From: Sphingomonas sp. HMP9
GTDB lineage: Bacteria > Pseudomonadota > Alphaproteobacteria > Sphingomonadales > Sphingomonadaceae
Reading direction: 5' to 3'
Assembly (NCBI RefSeq): GCF_013374115.1
Contig: NZ_AP022673.1
Coordinates: 1,764,501 to 1,828,500, forward strand
DNA: 64,000 bases
The translations under genes were made by a program, and so were the position numbers. Below, piece after piece: positions 34,833 through 43,729 of the stretch (position 1 is its first letter; each line of letters begins with the position of its first letter). The notes below the pieces were generated by a model. That model did not search any database. It worked only from the letters and a program-made list of their open reading frames with translations, and was not told where the DNA came from.

Positions 34833-35183
34833 CTACTGATAGTGCGCGATGTTCTCGAACCCGGTGTTCGTCTTCGCCATCTTGACCAGCTTTTTGGCGT
34901 AGGACCGCACATGCCGGTCGAAGCGCGTATCATTATAGACACCGCGCCAGATATATTCGTCACGCTCCAGTATCGCGGCAAGCGCAGCGGCAAACGCGGC
35001 CTGGCTATCCGCCACGCCCTTCCGGTTCATCAGCGAACAGACCATTTCCTCCGCCGACGCCTTGTCGCAGTCGTCCTGTAATTCGCGACCACCGCGCTCG
35101 GCGACGACCTGTTCGGATCGTGCGGCGAGACCCCGTGCGTCCAGCCACTTGCGGACCGCGTCGCTATCCCAGTCCTTCGTCAT
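34833..35183 (-). CDS. Hypothetical protein at the end of the thiamine operon
   Basis: A 116-residue soluble, mostly helical protein with two cysteines (DDCDKAS, VCSLMN) and a basic C-terminal region (HVRSYAKKLVKMAKT). I recognise no family. The ATG at 35183 is 33 bp after the PnuC-type gene on the same strand, so it is likely on the same riboswitch-controlled transcript; a TTG at 35192 is an alternative start. A thiamine-linked role is only guilt by association. Confidence 0.6.
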   Translation of the reverse strand: MTKDWDSDAVRKWLDARGLAARSEQVVAERGGRELQDDCDKASAEEMVCSLMNRKGVADSQAAFAAALAAILERDEYIWRGVYNDTRFDRHVRSYAKKLVKMAKTNTGFENIAHYQ

Positions 35184-35216
35184 GTCCGCCAACGCCCGAT
35201 CTCCGTTTCGCGCGCA

Positions 35217-35774
35217 CTAGGTCGTGGCGCGCGCCCGCCAGCGCCGATATCCGATCACGGCCAGCACGACCATCGCCGCATAAAGTCCGGCAGTCAGCAA
35301 GAGGCCCTTGTACGCGAACATCGCGACATACAGGATGTCGACCGCAATCCAGAGCAGCCAGTTCGCCGCATGCCGTCGCGCGACCCAATATTGCGCGACC
35401 AGGCTGAAGCTGCTGAGCGTCGCGTCGGCCCATGGCAACGCGGCATTGGTGTAGTGGCTCATGAACCAGCCGATCACGACCGCCCCGACCGCTCCCGCGG
35501 CAAGGCCCGCAAGCGCACGCGATGGCCGCAACGGTTCGACGACGACGTCGCCGCTATCGACCTTGCCGCGCGCCCACGCCAGCCAGCCATAGACGATGGC
35601 GATCCCGAACACCGCCTGGAGAACCATGTCTGCATAGAGCCGCACGTCGAGGAACAGCTTGAAGTAGAGCGCACAGGCGATGAGATTGACCGGCCAGCAC
35701 AGCATGCGGCGCGTGGCGGTCAGCCATATTCCGGTAAAACTGACGACCACCGCGACGATCTCGAGCGGCGTCAT
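35217..35774 (-). CDS. PnuC-family transporter, probably for thiamine (PnuT)
   Basis: A 185-residue membrane protein with six to seven helices. The PnuC-type motif CWPVNLIACALYFKLFLD followed by RLYADMVLQ and the paired WLLWIAVDILYVAMFAYKG identify the family, whose members carry vitamin precursors by facilitated diffusion, trapped by a kinase. Because the operon is led by a TPP riboswitch and contains a kinase, thiamine is the likely substrate rather than nicotinamide riboside. The start overlaps the kinase stop (ATGA). Confidence 0.88.
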   Translation of the reverse strand: MTPLEIVAVVVSFTGIWLTATRRMLCWPVNLIACALYFKLFLDVRLYADMVLQAVFGIAIVYGWLAWARGKVDSGDVVVEPLRPSRALAGLAAGAVGAVVIGWFMSHYTNAALPWADATLSSFSLVAQYWVARRHAANWLLWIAVDILYVAMFAYKGLLLTAGLYAAMVVLAVIGYRRWRARATT

Positions 35775-36904
35775 GACAGTGCGATCCGGCGCAGGAAGTC
35801 CTTGCCGGGCGGCGAGAAGAACCAATCGGCGTGGTCGATCAGATACCCGTCCCACGCCATCGCGGCGGACGCGGTATCCGCCACGACGCCGGTGAAATAC
35901 TCGGCCTCCGACAGCGCGAATTCGACATGGACCAGCGGCAACAGCGACACGATCGCGGCGATCTCCGCACCGCTCAGCGGCAGCACGGTGGCATAGCCCG
36001 CCAACAGCGCCAGCGCCGTCTCGGGAACCGCGATCGCGTCGTCCGCCCCCTGCCCAAGATCCAGCCATCGCACCGCGGTCCGCTCGATCGCCGTCGCGAT
36101 GTCGTGAATGGCGCTCGTCCGATCCGCCAACCCGAAGTCGAACACGGTCCGCACGGAACCCCCTCGCGTCCAGAGGAGATTGGAGGGATGCCAGTCGTTA
36201 TGCGTCCACAGCGGCGGTTGTTTCGCGAGCAGCGACGACAGGTCGCCATCGGCCCGCTCGAACAGTCGGGCGAGCTGCGCTTGCCATGGACTTTCCGCAA
36301 GGAACGCGGCCAGCGCAGGGCGGGCGGCGACATACGCGCTCGCCGCGACCAGGGGATCCGCGGAAGGAAGTATCGTGAAACTCGCGACCAGCGGTTGTTG
36401 CCGCCGCGCTGGCGCATCGAACCCGCGCGCCGCGACGTGCAATTCCGCCAGCGCCACGCCCGCGGCATGGGCATGGTCGCGCGAGAGGAACGGCGTCCAC
36501 GACAGCCGGTCGCGATACAGATCCTCGCCCGCCGCCTGTCGGTGCAACTCGTACGACCACGGACCGATCGCGACGGCGCTCGCCCCCTCTGCGGTCGCGA
36601 TCACTTCGGGCACCGATACGCCCGCGCCAGCGAGATGCGCGATGAACGCATGTTCCTCGGCGAGCCCATCGACGGTGCGGACGTGGTGATGGTGGCGCTT
36701 CAGCAGGAACGCGCCGTTCGTTGTGTGCACCAGCGTCGCGGCGGAGAACGGTCGCGGGGAATGCCAGTGCAGCCCGGTCATCCGCCCCGCCGCCGGAAAA
36801 TGCGTCAGCACCGCCTCGGCCTCGTCCGCAGCGATGGCGGGCCAGGTCGGCGCCTCCAGCGTCGTACCCATGCCGTGGACGAGATGCTTCAGCTGCGTCG
36901 CCAC
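35771..36904 (-). CDS. APH-fold kinase, probable thiamine kinase
   Basis: A 377-residue phosphotransferase of the aminoglycoside/choline kinase fold. K69 (GAFLLKRHHHH) could bind ATP phosphates; the catalytic loop is THNDWHPSNLLW (H235, D237, N242) and the metal-binding Asp is D256 in VFDFGLADR. In this operon it would phosphorylate thiamine entering through the permease, doing the job of ThiK. The start is taken as GTG 36904, two bases past the receptor stop; the Met in HGMGTTLEAP is a shorter choice. Substrate inferred from context only. Confidence 0.8.
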   Translation of the reverse strand: MATQLKHLVHGMGTTLEAPTWPAIAADEAEAVLTHFPAAGRMTGLHWHSPRPFSAATLVHTTNGAFLLKRHHHHVRTVDGLAEEHAFIAHLAGAGVSVPEVIATAEGASAVAIGPWSYELHRQAAGEDLYRDRLSWTPFLSRDHAHAAGVALAELHVAARGFDAPARRQQPLVASFTILPSADPLVAASAYVAARPALAAFLAESPWQAQLARLFERADGDLSSLLAKQPPLWTHNDWHPSNLLWTRGGSVRTVFDFGLADRTSAIHDIATAIERTAVRWLDLGQGADDAIAVPETALALLAGYATVLPLSGAEIAAIVSLLPLVHVEFALSEAEYFTGVVADTASAAMAWDGYLIDHADWFFSPPGKDFLRRIALS

Positions 36905-36905
36905 C

Positions 36906-39239
36906 TCAGAACGCCCGCGAGATCGTCGCCATGACCGCCGCACCACTGCCGACATAATAAGCGGGGGGCGAACCGGCGATGACCGTGCCGTTTCGGCCGA
37001 TCGTATCCTGAGCGTTGGTGCTGACCGACTGAACGCCGGCAAGGACGTGCGGATCGGTGACGTTGATCGCGTTGACGCGCAGGTCGGTGCGCTTGCCGTC
37101 GAGCCAGTCCGCCAGGTGCATGCCGACCGATAGGTCGAGCGTCGCATAGCCCTTGATGCGTTCGTCGTTCATGAAGCTCGCATATTGCCGGCCGATATAT
37201 TTCGACGCGACGCTGCCGAAAAACCGGCCGTCGTCGTAAATCCCGCCGACACCGAACTGGACGGCCGGGCTGGAGACCGCGTGCTTGCCCCTGGTCGGCA
37301 GGAAATCCGCACCGACCGGGAGATCGTCGTCGATCCGCGCGTGCAGATATTCGCCGGAAACGTACAGGCTGACACCCGCAACCGGGCGGTAGTCGATCTC
37401 CGCATCGACGCCGTACGAGGTCTGGCCACCGGCGTTGAGCGTCGCGTTCACCTCCGCACCGCCCTGGTCGATCACGGTGGCCAGCTGGCGGTTGCGGAAC
37501 TTGTAGTGGAAGCCGGTCAGCGAGGCGGACAAGTGTTCCCCGATGAAGCGATAGCCGATCTCCTGCGACACCGAATATTCGTTCTTCAGCGCGTTCGTCC
37601 CCTGCACGACGACTTCGCCGCCATAATAGCTGTTGTAGAGCGTGAATTCGTTGGGCGTGCGGAAGTTGGTGGTGATGTTGGCGAACAGTTGCTGCCGATC
37701 GTCGAGACGGTAATGGATCGCGGCGCGCGGCAAGGCGGCGAAGCTGTCGTTGCGGACCTTGTCCTGCGGCCCGGGCAGATAATTGCGGCCATTGCGCAAC
37801 ACGTTCACGCCCTTGAACCCGGCATCGACCGTCAGCCGCGGCGTCAGCGCGATGCTGTCGGCAAGGAAGAAGCCCTTCGTCACCGTCACCGTGCGCTGGT
37901 TCTCATAGGCGAGCAGCCGCCCGTCGGCCGTGCGGATCGCCTTGGCACGGTATCCCCAGCGATCGGTCGGCGCGCCGTCCGCGTCGATCGACGTGTAGGA
38001 TTGCGTGACGCGGTCGGTGCCATAGTCGAACCAGAGCCCCGCGGTAAGCGTGTGCACGCCGGTCTTGAAGGTCAGCTTGCTGACGTTGCCGGTCCGCATC
38101 TGGTCGCCGGTGTAGTTGCCGAGCACCGTCGCAACACCGTCGACCGCACCGGGCAGCGCGATCGGCTGAGCCAGCTCTTCCGTGCCGAGGAAGTTTCCTT
38201 CGGTGGTCAGCTGCGTCCCGTAGGGCGAGTTGCCATAGCCGAACTGGAGATACGTCGTGGTGTCGAGCGCGAGCCGGTCGGTCAGGACCAGATGCACCGG
38301 CGCGGAGGCATAGAGGTTACGGAACGGCGCGCGGTACAGGCGCCAGTAGTTGGTGTTCCCCTCCGTGTAGCGCGTGTCGTAGTTGAACCCGCGCCCCTGC
38401 GCGTTCCACTCGGCGAGCGTCGGGCTGGGATAGCTCGACGAATTCGCATCGTTGTACGAGAGCGCGAGGCTGGCGCGGTTGCCGGCGCCCCATTCGTTGA
38501 GGATCTTGGCGTCGATATGCTGGCGCGTGTCGTAGCCGGCACCGCGCCAATTGTCGGCACGCGTGTTCGAATAGGACAGGAACGCCTTCAGCCCGGTATT
38601 GCCGATCGTCCCGCTATCGACACGGAAGAAGCCGCGCCGCGCCGCGTAGCTGCCGAGCGACAGGTCGACGAGCGCCCCTGGACGCTCCTTCGGATCGTCG
38701 AGCGACAGCGACAACAGCCCGCCAGCCCCACCGAGCGTGGGTGAGTCGATATCGACCGAGCCTTGCGCGAGCGAGATACGCTTGAGGTTCTCGGGGTCGG
38801 CGAACTGCGACGGATAGGCGTAAAAATAGCCGATGTCGTTCTGCGGCGCGCCTTCCATCAGCACGCCGATCTCGTCCTGGCCGAGCCCCCGCAGCGTCAG
38901 GCTGGAACTGGTCGACAGCCCGTACGGGTCGCTCGACGCGACGTTTGCGCCGGGCAACAGCGTCACCAGCTGGAACGCGTTGAGCGTCGGCGCCTGCTTG
39001 ACGATGAAGTCGGCGGAGATCGCACTCTGCGCACGCGGCACCTTCTGGTCGGGCAACAGCCCGGCCGGGTCCTGCTTGCCTACCACCCGGATTTCAGCAG
39101 GCTCGACCGGGTCCACCACGACCTGCGCGCTCGCTGACGCCGCAGCAAGGCTCGCCGACAGAGATAGGGCGACACACCCCAAAAGCCTGCGCTCGCGCCC
39201 GGCGGAAATCACACTTAGACCAGCACTGAAAAACGTCAC
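36906..39239 (-). CDS. TonB-dependent receptor, probable thiamine uptake
   Basis: A 777-residue outer-membrane receptor. A signal peptide (LLGCVALSLSASLAAASASAQ) is followed by a plug domain (about 60-170; SSLTLRGLGQDEIGVLMEG) and a beta-barrel that ends in aromatic Phe (TISRAF). The TPP riboswitch directly upstream makes thiamine or a phosphate ester of it the likely cargo. The start is one of two GTG codons: I use 39239, five bases after GGAG; GTG 39245 overlaps that site. It is the first gene of a four-gene operon, and the kinase follows immediately. Confidence 0.88.
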   Translation of the reverse strand: MTFFSAGLSVISAGRERRLLGCVALSLSASLAAASASAQVVVDPVEPAEIRVVGKQDPAGLLPDQKVPRAQSAISADFIVKQAPTLNAFQLVTLLPGANVASSDPYGLSTSSSLTLRGLGQDEIGVLMEGAPQNDIGYFYAYPSQFADPENLKRISLAQGSVDIDSPTLGGAGGLLSLSLDDPKERPGALVDLSLGSYAARRGFFRVDSGTIGNTGLKAFLSYSNTRADNWRGAGYDTRQHIDAKILNEWGAGNRASLALSYNDANSSSYPSPTLAEWNAQGRGFNYDTRYTEGNTNYWRLYRAPFRNLYASAPVHLVLTDRLALDTTTYLQFGYGNSPYGTQLTTEGNFLGTEELAQPIALPGAVDGVATVLGNYTGDQMRTGNVSKLTFKTGVHTLTAGLWFDYGTDRVTQSYTSIDADGAPTDRWGYRAKAIRTADGRLLAYENQRTVTVTKGFFLADSIALTPRLTVDAGFKGVNVLRNGRNYLPGPQDKVRNDSFAALPRAAIHYRLDDRQQLFANITTNFRTPNEFTLYNSYYGGEVVVQGTNALKNEYSVSQEIGYRFIGEHLSASLTGFHYKFRNRQLATVIDQGGAEVNATLNAGGQTSYGVDAEIDYRPVAGVSLYVSGEYLHARIDDDLPVGADFLPTRGKHAVSSPAVQFGVGGIYDDGRFFGSVASKYIGRQYASFMNDERIKGYATLDLSVGMHLADWLDGKRTDLRVNAINVTDPHVLAGVQSVSTNAQDTIGRNGTVIAGSPPAYYVGSGAAVMATISRAF

Positions 39240-39273
39240 GTCCACTCCAATCGGAGGGACGACGGGCCAGCCG

Positions 39274-39370
39274 CAGACCCTCCCTACGCCGGTATAAGCC
39301 GGATCAGGTTCAGCGGGTCATGGGCTGCTGCCCACCTCTCAGCCGCGCATCAGCGGCCCCCGGGGATGCA
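39274..39370 (-). promoter_or_regulatory. TPP riboswitch (THI element)
   Basis: On the minus strand the conserved pieces occur in order: CTGAGA at 39342-39337, ACCTGATCCGG at 39309-39299, then TTATACCGGCGTAGGGA ending at about 39281. This is the thiamine-pyrophosphate aptamer core with pyrimidine- and pyrophosphate-sensing arms. It ends about 35 bases before the GTG start of the receptor gene, so control of translation initiation is likely, with repression when TPP is high. I did not fold it. Confidence 0.92.
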
Positions 39371-39672
39371 CGCGGCTTAGGCGGTCGAACGGGTGGTGGA
39401 AAGGGCTAACGCGTTGATCTGGCGAGTGTGCCTCGCCGATTGCGCCGCTGCGCCCCAAGAGCCGCGCGAAAAACGGCGCGCAGCGGCCGACCTACCCAGA
39501 AAACATGCTGTGAAAACAAGGTAGGCCGACCGCCTCGGCAGCTCGATCAACGAGCACCGTCGGGGTCGGCAAGGGAGCGCCGACGCCGCAACGGTGTGAC
39601 AGATACGTTACGGTGCGGCATTTAGACTCACCGCATCATGATTCTCGCCGCTGGCAGCAAAGGTCTGCGCGA
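39371..39672. other. Intergenic stretch without a recognised gene
   Basis: About 300 bp between the riboswitch and a divergent-end small gene. It should hold the promoter of the thiamine operon. A GGCCGACC direct repeat occurs near 39486 and 39526. I see no convincing coding frame, tRNA or terminator. Confidence 0.5.
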
Positions 39673-40008
39673 TCAGGCACGACCCTCGCGGCGCTTGATC
39701 TCGCCCAACACTGCCTCGGCGACCGGGTGGCCGATCTCGCCTCCCGACTGTTCGTACACGCCTGCGAGCTCCGCGTCGTTCGCACCCTGCAGCAGCGCAT
39801 TCACCTCAGCGTTGAAATCGTCGACTTCGCCCGCGGCGGCATCGGCGGCGTCCTCGCTGGTCACGGCAGGTTCCTGTCCAGCGGCCGGCGCGTGCGCCAT
39901 CACGGCATCCTGCTTGAAGACGTCGAAGGCCTCGGCCGCTTCGTTGCGTTCCTCGATGGCGATCTCGAGGCGAGTGAACAGGTCGAGTTGGGGTGCGGTG
40001 TTTTCCAT
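39673..40008 (-). CDS. Small acidic hypothetical protein
   Basis: A 111-residue protein, acidic and alanine-rich, predicted helical throughout (LFTRLEIAIEERNEAAEAFDV; DDFNAEVNALLQGANDAEL) with no membrane segment. The ATG at 40008 opens MENTAPQLDLFTRL. I do not recognise the family. It is divergent from the GNAT gene. Codon use is like its neighbours. Confidence 0.55.
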   Translation of the reverse strand: MENTAPQLDLFTRLEIAIEERNEAAEAFDVFKQDAVMAHAPAAGQEPAVTSEDAADAAAGEVDDFNAEVNALLQGANDAELAGVYEQSGGEIGHPVAEAVLGEIKRREGRA

Positions 40009-40193
40009 GGCGCCAGCTTATCCGCGCGAACACGGTCCCGGCAACTCGTTCGGGCACGGTAGGAGCACGAAACGGGTCCTTACCCGGAATCTATATGATC
40101 CAGAGCAACTCGTGAGACTTCCTACCGGACTGTCCGTTCTATTCGTCAAGCGACCGGCCTGGACCCAGCGATCGGTTGCAGCAGGGAGAGAGC

Positions 40194-40595
40194 ATGACCG
40201 CGATACGAGCCGCCCAACCCTATGACCTGTCCCGCCTGATGGCGTTCGATTCCTTCCCCGGAGACCGGATCGCGGAGATCGTCGAGCGCCGGATGCTGGT
40301 TGCCGAAGTGGACGGCGTGATCGCAGGCTATATCGCGTGGCAGACCGGCGGATGCATCGGCAAGGACTATGTCAACAAGCTGGTCGTCGATCCCGACTAT
40401 CGCCGTCACGGCATCGCCCAATCATTGATAGCCGAACTGAAATCGATCCTGAACGGCAGGGTCTTCATTTCGACCGGCGCACACAACAGCGCAGCCGTCA
40501 GGCTTTTGGCGCTTACCAACTGGCAGTTGGCCGGGCAGATCGTCGGTTTACGTCCCGCCGAAGAACCGGAGATCTTCTACTACCGGGATTTGTGA
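40194..40595 (+). CDS. GNAT-family N-acetyltransferase
   Basis: A 133-residue single-domain acetyltransferase. The acetyl-CoA-binding motif A is VDPDYRRHGIAQSLI (R/Q-x-x-G-x-A type), preceded by the strand NKLVVDP and followed by the motif B region FISTGAHNSAAVRLLALTN. The ATG at 40194 has GGGAGAGAG upstream. The acceptor is unknown; small stand-alone GNATs of this kind modify proteins, amines or antibiotics. It has no operon partner. Confidence 0.85.
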   Translation: MTAIRAAQPYDLSRLMAFDSFPGDRIAEIVERRMLVAEVDGVIAGYIAWQTGGCIGKDYVNKLVVDPDYRRHGIAQSLIAELKSILNGRVFISTGAHNSAAVRLLALTNWQLAGQIVGLRPAEEPEIFYYRDL

Positions 40596-40728
40596 GACGC
40601 GAGACCTGCCGATGTATCAGGTAGCAACACCGTCTTTCCAGAATTCATTGGGATGAGACGTTTATATTTTGCGATTAGTCGAAGAGACGACTTGTATAGT
40701 CCGACGTTGCGATCGATATAATTGAGAC

Positions 40729-40872
40729 ATGCCCCAACGGACGCTCAATCCCGATCAGCGGCTTCGCGAGCATCTCGAAGATGCCTTGGTGGAGGCGGAT
40801 GCGCTCGGCCAGACCGTCGTCGCCGCGCTGATCTCCGAAGCGCTCGATGCAATGTCGTACGCCCGGCCGTAA
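40729..40872 (+). CDS. 47-residue hypothetical protein
   Basis: A short open frame, MPQRTLNPDQRLREHLEDAL at its start, then a second helix (ADALGQTVVAALISEALDAM). The amphipathic two-helix character and lack of rare codons suggest a real small protein. It lies 32 bp before the photolyase on the same strand. No clear ribosome site is visible (ATTGAGAC precedes the ATG), so it may be leader-encoded. No family recognised. Confidence 0.5.
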   Translation: MPQRTLNPDQRLREHLEDALVEADALGQTVVAALISEALDAMSYARP

Positions 40873-40904
40873 GGGATCGTAGCGGGGCCCCGGTGTGTTG
40901 GGCC

Positions 40905-42410
40905 ATGATGGTATCGCCGCTTCCGCAATCCTCGAACGTCCCGTCGCTGGCATCCTGGTCGGAGGCGCCGCGCGTTTGCCGCGTGAATGTTCGCGAAGTC
41001 CGGCCTGGCGGACGCTACGTCCTGTGCTGGCTGCAACAGGCGCTGCGCGCGCGGGACAATCCGGTGATCGACGCGGCGATCCGTCTCGGCAACGATCTTG
41101 GCCTGCCCGTCCTCGTCTATCACGGACTGCGCGAGGATTACCCCTATGCGTCCGATCGCCTGCACCGCTTCATTCTCGGCGCGAGCCGCGATCTGGCGCT
41201 GGACTGTCGCCAACGGGACCTCGCTTGCGTCCAGCACGTCGACCGCGCCGACGCGCGCGAAAAGGGTCTCGTCTACCGTCTGGCCGCCGACAGCGCCGCG
41301 GTGTTCGTCGAGGACCAGCCGACCTTCGTCGCGCGCTGGCAGTCGGACCGCGTCGCCGCCCGCACCGACGTCGCGATGTTCGGCGTCAACGCCGCATGCC
41401 TGGTACCCCCCGCGTTGCTGGGCGACGGTATCGGCTCGACCACCGCATTTCGCCGCAAGCATGAGGCGGTGCGGGCGGACTGGTGCGCGATCGCCGATCT
41501 CCCCGCCGCGGTCGCCGCGTATGACGGTCCCCTACCCTTCACGTCCGATCGACTCGAATCCTGTACCAATGCCGACCTGGACCGGCTGGTCGAGAGCGCG
41601 GCGATCGACCATTCGCTTTCGCTCAGTCCCGACTTTCCAGCTGGCCGCGACGGCGCGCTGACGAAGCTCGAACGGCTGATGGACACGGTGCTGCCGACCT
41701 ATGCGACGACTCGAAACGATGCGACCAAGCCGGTCGGTGCGAGCATGCTGTCGCCCTATCTCCACTTCGGCGTGATCGGCCCGCGGGAGGTCATGGCCAC
41801 CGTCGACGCCGCCGCCGCGCCCGCCGCCGCAAAGACCAAGTTCGTCGACGAACTTCTGACATGGCGCGAGTGGTTCCACTACCAGGCCCGCGCGCTGCCC
41901 TCACCCGAACGCTACGACCGCGTGTCCGACTGGGCGCGAGAGACGCTCGCAGCGCATGCGGCGGACCCGCGCCCCGATGTGGAAACGCTCGGCGACCTGC
42001 TCAACGGCACGACCACCGACGAGACCTGGAACGCGTGCCAGCGCCAGTTCCTGATCGACGGGTGGATGCACAACAACCTGCGCATGTACTGGGCCAAGCG
42101 GATCATCGCCTTGACCCCCGATCCAGAGACTGCGTGGGCCACCGCCTGTTACCTGAACGACCGGCTCAGCCTCGACGGGCGCGATCCGTCGACATACGGC
42201 AACATCGCTGCGTCGTTCGGTGCAGGGTCACCCGGCTGGGACGGGCCACCGATCTACGGCAAGGTGCCGACGCGCTCGGATGGATCGACCCGACACCGCG
42301 ACGGCGGTCCCGACTGGCTTCGTGCCGCCGCGACGCGTACCGCACCGGAACCGACGCTGCCGTCGCGCCTGCCGTCCGCACTTTACCTTGAGGGCAAGCT
42401 GCCCATCTAA
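40905..42410 (+). CDS. phr: Class II CPD photolyase
   Basis: A 501-residue DNA photolyase that repairs cyclobutane pyrimidine dimers using light and FAD. The N-terminal alpha/beta domain (about 25-170) precedes the helical FAD domain. Class II hallmarks are GWMHNNLRMYWAKRII and ACYLNDRLSLDGRDPSTYGN near the C-terminus; ELLTWREWFHYQA is the usual substrate-side helix. The N-terminus is uncertain: ATG 40905 and 40908 are both possible and neither has a strong ribosome site; a longer frame upstream overlaps the 47-residue gene and is unlikely. Confidence 0.92.
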   Translation: MMVSPLPQSSNVPSLASWSEAPRVCRVNVREVRPGGRYVLCWLQQALRARDNPVIDAAIRLGNDLGLPVLVYHGLREDYPYASDRLHRFILGASRDLALDCRQRDLACVQHVDRADAREKGLVYRLAADSAAVFVEDQPTFVARWQSDRVAARTDVAMFGVNAACLVPPALLGDGIGSTTAFRRKHEAVRADWCAIADLPAAVAAYDGPLPFTSDRLESCTNADLDRLVESAAIDHSLSLSPDFPAGRDGALTKLERLMDTVLPTYATTRNDATKPVGASMLSPYLHFGVIGPREVMATVDAAAAPAAAKTKFVDELLTWREWFHYQARALPSPERYDRVSDWARETLAAHAADPRPDVETLGDLLNGTTTDETWNACQRQFLIDGWMHNNLRMYWAKRIIALTPDPETAWATACYLNDRLSLDGRDPSTYGNIAASFGAGSPGWDGPPIYGKVPTRSDGSTRHRDGGPDWLRAAATRTAPEPTLPSRLPSALYLEGKLPI

Positions 42411-42506
42411 CGCGAGCGCATCGCCGCTCCACCCTGCCGACCGCCCGACCCGTCCACCTTCACGCACGGCGCGCCCTTCAGGCAGCGTCGTACCCCGGAA
42501 TTGACC

Positions 42507-43712
42507 ATGACACCGACTGCGCAACACCGTCCGGAACCCAGAACGACGGGCTATGTCCTGACCAGCAGCGTGACGTTCGCGATGGCCGCCGCCGCCGGCG
42601 TCGCAGTCGCCAATATTTATTACAACCAGCCGATGCTCGGCGTGATCGAGAAGGACCTGCCCGGCAAGCTGTCCACGCTGATCCCCACCGCGACTCAGCT
42701 CGGCTATGCCGCCGGGCTGTTCTTCCTCGTGCCGCTCGGCGACCTGATCGAGCGCAAACGCCTGATCGTGATCCAGTTCGCGGTACTTGCCGCCGCGCTG
42801 GTAGCCGCCGCCGTCGCGCCCACCGCTGGCCTGGTCGTGGCCGCATCGCTGCTCGTCGGCATCGCCTCGACGGTCGCGCAGCAGATCGTCCCGCTGGCCG
42901 CCAACCTCGCTGCCCCGGACCGACGCGGGGCGACCGTGGGGACGGTCATGTCGGGGTTGCTGTGCGGCATTTTGCTCAGCCGAACGCTCGCCGGGTTCGT
43001 CGCCACGCATGCCGGGTGGCGCGAGATGTTCTGGCTCGGTGTGCCGATGGCGCTCGCGGTCGGCGCATGGATGGCGATCAAGCTACCGCGCAGCCAGCCG
43101 GCCGCCACCTTGTCCTATGGCGGTCTTCTCGCCTCGCTGCTCGGGCTGTGGCGGGAGTTCGGCGCGTTGCGGCTGGCGACCGTCACCCAGTCGCTGCTCT
43201 TCGCCGCGTTCACGGCGTTCTGGACGATCCTCGCGCTCCGGCTTCAGGAGCCGCGCTATGCTATGGGCGCTGACGTGGCGGGCCTGTTCGGCATTGTCGG
43301 CGCAGTCGGTATCTTCGCCGCGCCGATCGCCGGGCGGTACGCGGATCGCAAGGGCCCGCACCTGGTGATCGCGCTCGGCGCCGCGCTGACGCTGGTATCC
43401 TGGATCCTGTTCGGCGTGTGGACGTCGATCGCGGGCATGGTCGTCGGTGTCGTGGTACTCGATTTCGCGGTGCAGAGCGCGCTCGTCTCCAACCAGCACA
43501 TCGTCTACGCGCTCCGCCCCGAGGCGCGGGCGCGGCTCAACACGATCTTCATGGGCGGGATGTTCCTCGGCGGTGCCGTCGGGTCCGCCGCCGCGACGCA
43601 GGCCTGGGCTGCCGCCGGATGGTTCGGCGTGGCCATGCTCGGCATAACGCTGACCGCGTCGGCGACGATGATCCAGGCGGTCAGTCTGGTTCGGCGCACG
43701 CGGGCGATCTGA
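42507..43712 (+). CDS. MFS transporter (DHA1-like exporter)
   Basis: A 401-residue inner-membrane protein with twelve predicted helices. The [16 protein letters not shown] run in the first loop is typical of a YnfM-type DHA1 subgroup; the motif A loop is [10 protein letters not shown] between helices 2 and 3, and the corresponding second-half loop is GRYADRKGP. Substrate unknown; drug or metabolite export is expected. The ATG at 42507 follows CGGAATTG. It ends 17 bp from the convergent large glycosidase-like gene. Confidence 0.88.
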   Translation: MTPTAQHRPEPRTTGYVLTSSVTFAMAAAAGVAVANIYYNQPMLGVIEKDLPGKLSTLIPTATQLGYAAGLFFLVPLGDLIERKRLIVIQFAVLAAALVAAAVAPTAGLVVAASLLVGIASTVAQQIVPLAANLAAPDRRGATVGTVMSGLLCGILLSRTLAGFVATHAGWREMFWLGVPMALAVGAWMAIKLPRSQPAATLSYGGLLASLLGLWREFGALRLATVTQSLLFAAFTAFWTILALRLQEPRYAMGADVAGLFGIVGAVGIFAAPIAGRYADRKGPHLVIALGAALTLVSWILFGVWTSIAGMVVGVVVLDFAVQSALVSNQHIVYALRPEARARLNTIFMGGMFLGGAVGSAAATQAWAAAGWFGVAMLGITLTASATMIQAVSLVRRTRAI

Positions 43713-43729
43713 CCGATCGCCCGCCGCCG

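Noticed and set aside
39428..39625. Short frame upstream of the thiamine operon
   Set aside because: Arg-rich with no motif or ribosome site, in a region expected to be promoter.
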